A DNA stretch of 64,000 nucleotides from Asterella californica (Eukaryota > Streptophyta > Marchantiopsida > Marchantiales > Aytoniaceae), in contig JAYKYS010000014.1 in assembly GCA_036924285.1 (NCBI GenBank), positions 11,470,001 to 11,534,000 on the forward strand. Direction: 5' to 3'. The position numbers were made by a program, and so were the translations under genes. This document shows, piece after piece, positions 61,314-64,000 of this stretch. Under the pieces are notes generated by a model. That model was not told where the DNA came from, ran no database searches, and saw only the letters and a program-made list of their open reading frames with translations. Numbering within the stretch: the first letter of the stretch is position 1; the number at the start of each line of letters is the position of its first letter.

Positions 61314-63637
61314 CTAGACTCTCTAAACTCCTGAGTAATCTTAGGTAGTGGACGGTCTCTCAAGCTGTCACGATTCCTCTCATGTTCTGCAGCAACGGTC
61401 AAAAACTGAACAGCTCTTTTGCCGTCTCTACTACGTATCCTAGCATAGGCTGAACCATCATCCATAACTCGTGTCTCCATTCTAACAGCAGTAATGTAAG
61501 GCTGCCCTAGAATGATAGGATAGGTTGACATGTCTTGAACAAAGAAATTCTGAACATCACTGATGTCACCCACAGTTACCTTGATGTTGGGACAAGCACC
61601 ATAGAGTTCTCCCCTCTGGTTGTTGGCAGCACGGATAAGCCATCCATGGTCGGTGTCTATGGGCCACCTCCCACGCTTGTACAGCTCCTTAGACATCAGA
61701 TTAATCTCTGAGCCGTGATCAATCAATGCCACCACAGGTTCCTCCAGATCTCCCAACTTCACCAAGGTCTCAGTGGTTGCTCTTGCCCAATGGTTGTGAG
61801 AGTAATGGCTCTTCTGCGATGCTTCCACCTCATCTTCAAACCTCACGTGCTGATCTGATCTTCCCTCTGATACTTGAGAGCAGTAACCAGCAATCTCATC
61901 CTCCTCATCCTCCGACAGTTTGGTCCCTAGAGCGTTAAGCGTAGCTGCTTCACCCAAGATCTGACGTTTCCTCTTGATGATATCTATGATAACCTCATGG
62001 AACTCACGCTTTGCTATCCCAAGAATCTCACCCAAGGTAAACTCAACCTTCCCATTCAAGATACGATTCTCTAACACCTGCTTCAGGTCTGTAGCAATCT
62101 CAATATCAGACTGAAGTTTGTATGCAGGCATCTTACCCTTCTCCTTGCTTCTCTCCTTCTCCTTTGGTGTTGTAGGTGGTAGATCCTCCATAGTCTCTTC
62201 CCGAGTAGGTGTTGTCTCCTGCCTTGCCTCTGGTCTAGCCCTTTCACTCCTTGTAGCAGGTCGTTTGGCTGTAGAAGCCTCACCTGCATCCTCCCTCCTG
62301 CGTTTTTCTTCTAGTACAGCTTCATGCTGACTTCTTGCAACATAAGCATGCACTGACATAGTATCCACAGGGTCATTCCATCCTGTAGTTTCTCTAATTG
62401 AGTTGCCAACCCTTCGTAGCACATCCTTGTCTAGCTCTGTTCTAGCTACGGACCGCACTACATCTGACCACAACCCAGTAGTCCCTTTCTCTCTCTCCAT
62501 CTCCACTTTCACTCCACAGGTAGCAGCATTCACAAGAGAAACAGCATGTGATGCTGATATCTCATTCACAAGTCTCTTCATACCACCCTTGCCAAAGTTG
62601 GTTCCCAACATCATCCCAGTCTCTCTCAAATGGATCTTACCATCTTTGAAGAAGATCAGATCCTTCCTCAATGCATCTGAAAACTCCCCACAATCTCTCC
62701 TTACATGGTCTAGGCTATCACACCATATACAACGATGAACAAAGCCTTCTCTCATCTGAGGTCTCTGCATAGCAGGCTGTACATTCTGCTCCTTCTCTTC
62801 TAACCTAGTGAGCTTAAGCTTAAGCTCCTTCATACCCTTAATCAACTCATCAAGCGGTGAGTCTTCCTCTCTAGCAATTACCAAAGCAGGCTTAGTAGGC
62901 AACTGCTTGACAGGAATTATCAGAGGTGCTGCTTCACTTACCACCACCTTGTCCCTTCTTCTCTGTCTCTTGGCCAGCAAAGAAACAGCCTCTTCAACCT
63001 CCTTCCAGTCAGTCTTCAATCCTCTCTCCTCACTCTTGTCTTCCAGCAACAGCTCAAGTTTCTCCTGAATAGTTACGTCCGCTGCTTGTAGGAAAAGCTC
63101 GGTCTTCTCAACCTCTAGTGTAAGCTTCTCTGTCCTAGAAAGCTGAGCATACTGACGATCAAACTCCCTTAACAACTCATTTACAGACAAACCTTTGTTA
63201 GGCTTCACCACCCACTCCAAGAACGTTCTCTTTGTCACTCTCTCTGAATCTTCAGTGTAGTACTCCTCCTTCAAAGCTCGCATAAAGCTCTCCCAACTCT
63301 GTCCTTGCTGCTGCTTGAGCTCCTTCACACGCCCACGAATCTCAAGGACAACAGCAAGCTCAAAATTCTCCACCATCTCCTTCTCAGGTACCTTGTTCAC
63401 CTCCATCTCCCTAGCATAGTATCGCACGTACTTGGAAATATCTGTCCCCTTGAACTGATCCATCTGATGCACCACAGATTGCAACGCCTTGGTTGCTAAT
63501 ACCTCCTTCCTCTCTGTGCTCTGCTGCTGCTGCATAAACATGGAAAAAGCTTGGAACATCTTCATCGTGGAAGCATCAAACTGAATAGGTTGCTGAGTAG
63601 CAGCAACACCTCCACTTGATGATCCTTGGTTGGCCAT
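61265..63637 (-). CDS. Gag-protease of family D, 790 aa
   Basis: Starts MANQGSSSGGVAATQQPIQF. The N-terminal half is helical, Glu/Lys/Gln-rich and Gag-like (for example QGQSWESFMRALKEEYYTED, the region used for particle assembly). A canonical zinc knuckle C-x2-C-x4-H-x4-C (CIWCDSLDHVRRDC) lies near residue 305. A Glu/Arg/Thr-rich linker follows at about 450-520. Near residue 640 is the aspartic protease site ALIDHGSEINLM, then the hydrophobic flap-like stretch and YPIILGQPYI. The active-site triad is D-H-G, not D-T/S-G. The frame ends at 61265 in overlap with pol. Gag forms the particle; protease cuts the polyproteins. Confidence 0.9.
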   Translation of the reverse strand: MANQGSSSGGVAATQQPIQFDASTMKMFQAFSMFMQQQQSTERKEVLATKALQSVVHQMDQFKGTDISKYVRYYAREMEVNKVPEKEMVENFELAVVLEIRGRVKELKQQQGQSWESFMRALKEEYYTEDSERVTKRTFLEWVVKPNKGLSVNELLREFDRQYAQLSRTEKLTLEVEKTELFLQAADVTIQEKLELLLEDKSEERGLKTDWKEVEEAVSLLAKRQRRRDKVVVSEAAPLIIPVKQLPTKPALVIAREEDSPLDELIKGMKELKLKLTRLEEKEQNVQPAMQRPQMREGFVHRCIWCDSLDHVRRDCGEFSDALRKDLIFFKDGKIHLRETGMMLGTNFGKGGMKRLVNEISASHAVSLVNAATCGVKVEMEREKGTTGLWSDVVRSVARTELDKDVLRRVGNSIRETTGWNDPVDTMSVHAYVARSQHEAVLEEKRRREDAGEASTAKRPATRSERARPEARQETTPTREETMEDLPPTTPKEKERSKEKGKMPAYKLQSDIEIATDLKQVLENRILNGKVEFTLGEILGIAKREFHEVIIDIIKRKRQILGEAATLNALGTKLSEDEEDEIAGYCSQVSEGRSDQHVRFEDEVEASQKSHYSHNHWARATTETLVKLGDLEEPVVALIDHGSEINLMSKELYKRGRWPIDTDHGWLIRAANNQRGELYGACPNIKVTVGDISDVQNFFVQDMSTYPIILGQPYITAVRMETRVMDDGSAYARIRSRDGKRAVQFLTVAAEHERNRDSLRDRPLPKITQEFRESRGFGRVPLKSETSTVQ
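61270..61313 (-). promoter_or_regulatory. Programmed -1 ribosomal frameshift signal (gag to pol)
   Basis: On the minus strand the Gag codons are AGG GGT TTT GGC. The heptamer G GGT TTT (61313-61307) fits the X XXY YYZ slippery pattern. A 6-nt spacer (61306-61301) is followed by a stem-loop: arms GTACCATTGAAG (61300-61289) and CTTCAACGGTAC (61281-61270), 11 of 12 positions paired, loop 7 nt. The Pol frame is -1 to Gag and is closed by TAG immediately before the heptamer, so it can only be entered here or downstream. The Gag stop is at 61265-61267, just after the stem. Confidence 0.85.
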
Positions 63638-63684
63638 GATATCTGATCCTGTAACACTCTCAAGAAAACTCCCACCCTAGGTGT

Positions 63685-63702
63685 TTCACGTCGAGTTCAC
63701 CA
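63685..63702 (-). other. Possible primer binding site of family D
   Basis: The minus strand reads TGGTGAACTCGACGTGA, starting 11 nt inside the 5' LTR edge (63714). TGG is the expected start of a site complementary to the CCA end of a tRNA. I do not recognise the tRNA, and the 11-nt gap is large, so this is weak. Confidence 0.3.
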
Positions 63703-63713
63703 AAAAGAGAGTA

Positions 63714-64000
63714 TGTCGGAGTGTGATCCGTCTACCTAGGAAAGCGCCGGGCTTCTGGCTGTGGTTGTTTACTCAAGAGGTTGGCTTTCAGGTCACAACA
63801 GGAGCTATAAACACTCACACAGGAGTGTAGGATCCTCTGATATGCTCAAAAAGCGAAATTTAGGTCTCACTGGTAGTAATAGGCTTAAGCGGTGAACTTT
63901 GACACTCAAAGAGAGGAAAACTATGAAGGTTTAGACCTCTAAACTTCCCCTACATGCAAATGAGGTACTACTGAACTCACAGACGAAGTTTCAACCTGAG
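63714..64000 (-). repeat. 5' LTR of family D (partial, window ends)
   Basis: Matches 56380-56666 base for base by eye. About 1086 bp of LTR should lie beyond the window. Confidence 0.9.

Larger units (their letters stand above)
56380..64000 (-). mobile_element. Young Ty3/gypsy element (family D), 5' LTR cut off by the window edge
   Basis: Minus-strand element: 3' LTR 56380-57752, internal region 57753-63713, and the 5' LTR starting at 63714 and continuing past the window. The compared LTR parts (56380-56666 and 63714-64000, 287 nt) are identical by eye. Both major frames are open. It sits in the gag of a family-A element. The left flank is CACGG. If the duplication is 5 bp, the sequence beyond the right LTR should begin CACGG and continue into family-A gag. 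Confidence 0.92.

Overview
The window looks like nuclear DNA of a land plant, most plausibly a moss (a Physcomitrium-like genome is my best guess, not a proof). It is AT-rich and gene-poor, and decayed and young Ty3/gypsy LTR retrotransposons fill much of it. Two intron-rich genes encode recognisable plant proteins. All 16 introns I could place are GT-AG and keep the reading frame. No rRNA, functional tRNA, CRISPR or bacterial-type operon is visible.

Layout: 1-7.5 kb has no recognisable gene, only hairpins and short tandem duplications. 7.56-9.2 kb is a decayed minus-strand pol of the same lineage as the intact element at the right end. 9.29-16.70 kb is a full-length but dead chromodomain Ty3/gypsy element (family A) with 1.1-kb LTRs. 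16.9-19.8 kb holds two further integrase fragments. 22.90-27.98 kb (minus strand) is a ten-exon epsin gene encoding 825 aa. 30.16-30.38 kb is a tRNA-derived SINE with target-site duplications. 31.0 kb is a family-A fragment. 35.4-36.8 kb carries layered tandem duplications. 39.3-40.55 kb is another decayed integrase/chromodomain region. 42.72-45.28 kb (minus strand) is an eight-exon gene for a 270-aa TLC-domain membrane protein. 47.6 kb holds a second, 5'-truncated copy of the same SINE in the opposite orientation. 50.95-52.00 kb is a solo family-A LTR. 52.56-53.6 kb is a structured repeat region, followed by a 70-bp minisatellite. 54.41-56.38 kb is the 5' part of another family-A element, interrupted at 56,380 by a young element (family D) that runs off the right edge.

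The two host genes have related themes. The epsin is an adaptor linking membrane, ubiquitin or coat proteins and clathrin in vesicle traffic. The TLC protein is a multi-pass protein, probably of the ER or Golgi and probably involved in membrane lipids. They are about 15 kb apart and I see no evidence of joint regulation.

The strongest new observation is in family D. Gag-protease and RT-RNaseH-integrase lie in two frames (-1 relation) that overlap by 49 nt. The overlap starts with a textbook slippery heptamer, G GGT TTT in the Gag frame, then a 6-nt spacer and a 12-position stem-loop with one mismatch. The Pol frame opens exactly at the slip site. The compared LTR sequences (287 nt) are identical by eye, so the element looks recently active. 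Its protein motifs (protease D-H-G-S, RT box FLDD after a GATNSVAHM stretch) are unlike ordinary plant Gypsy elements and resemble a lineage I associate with fungi.
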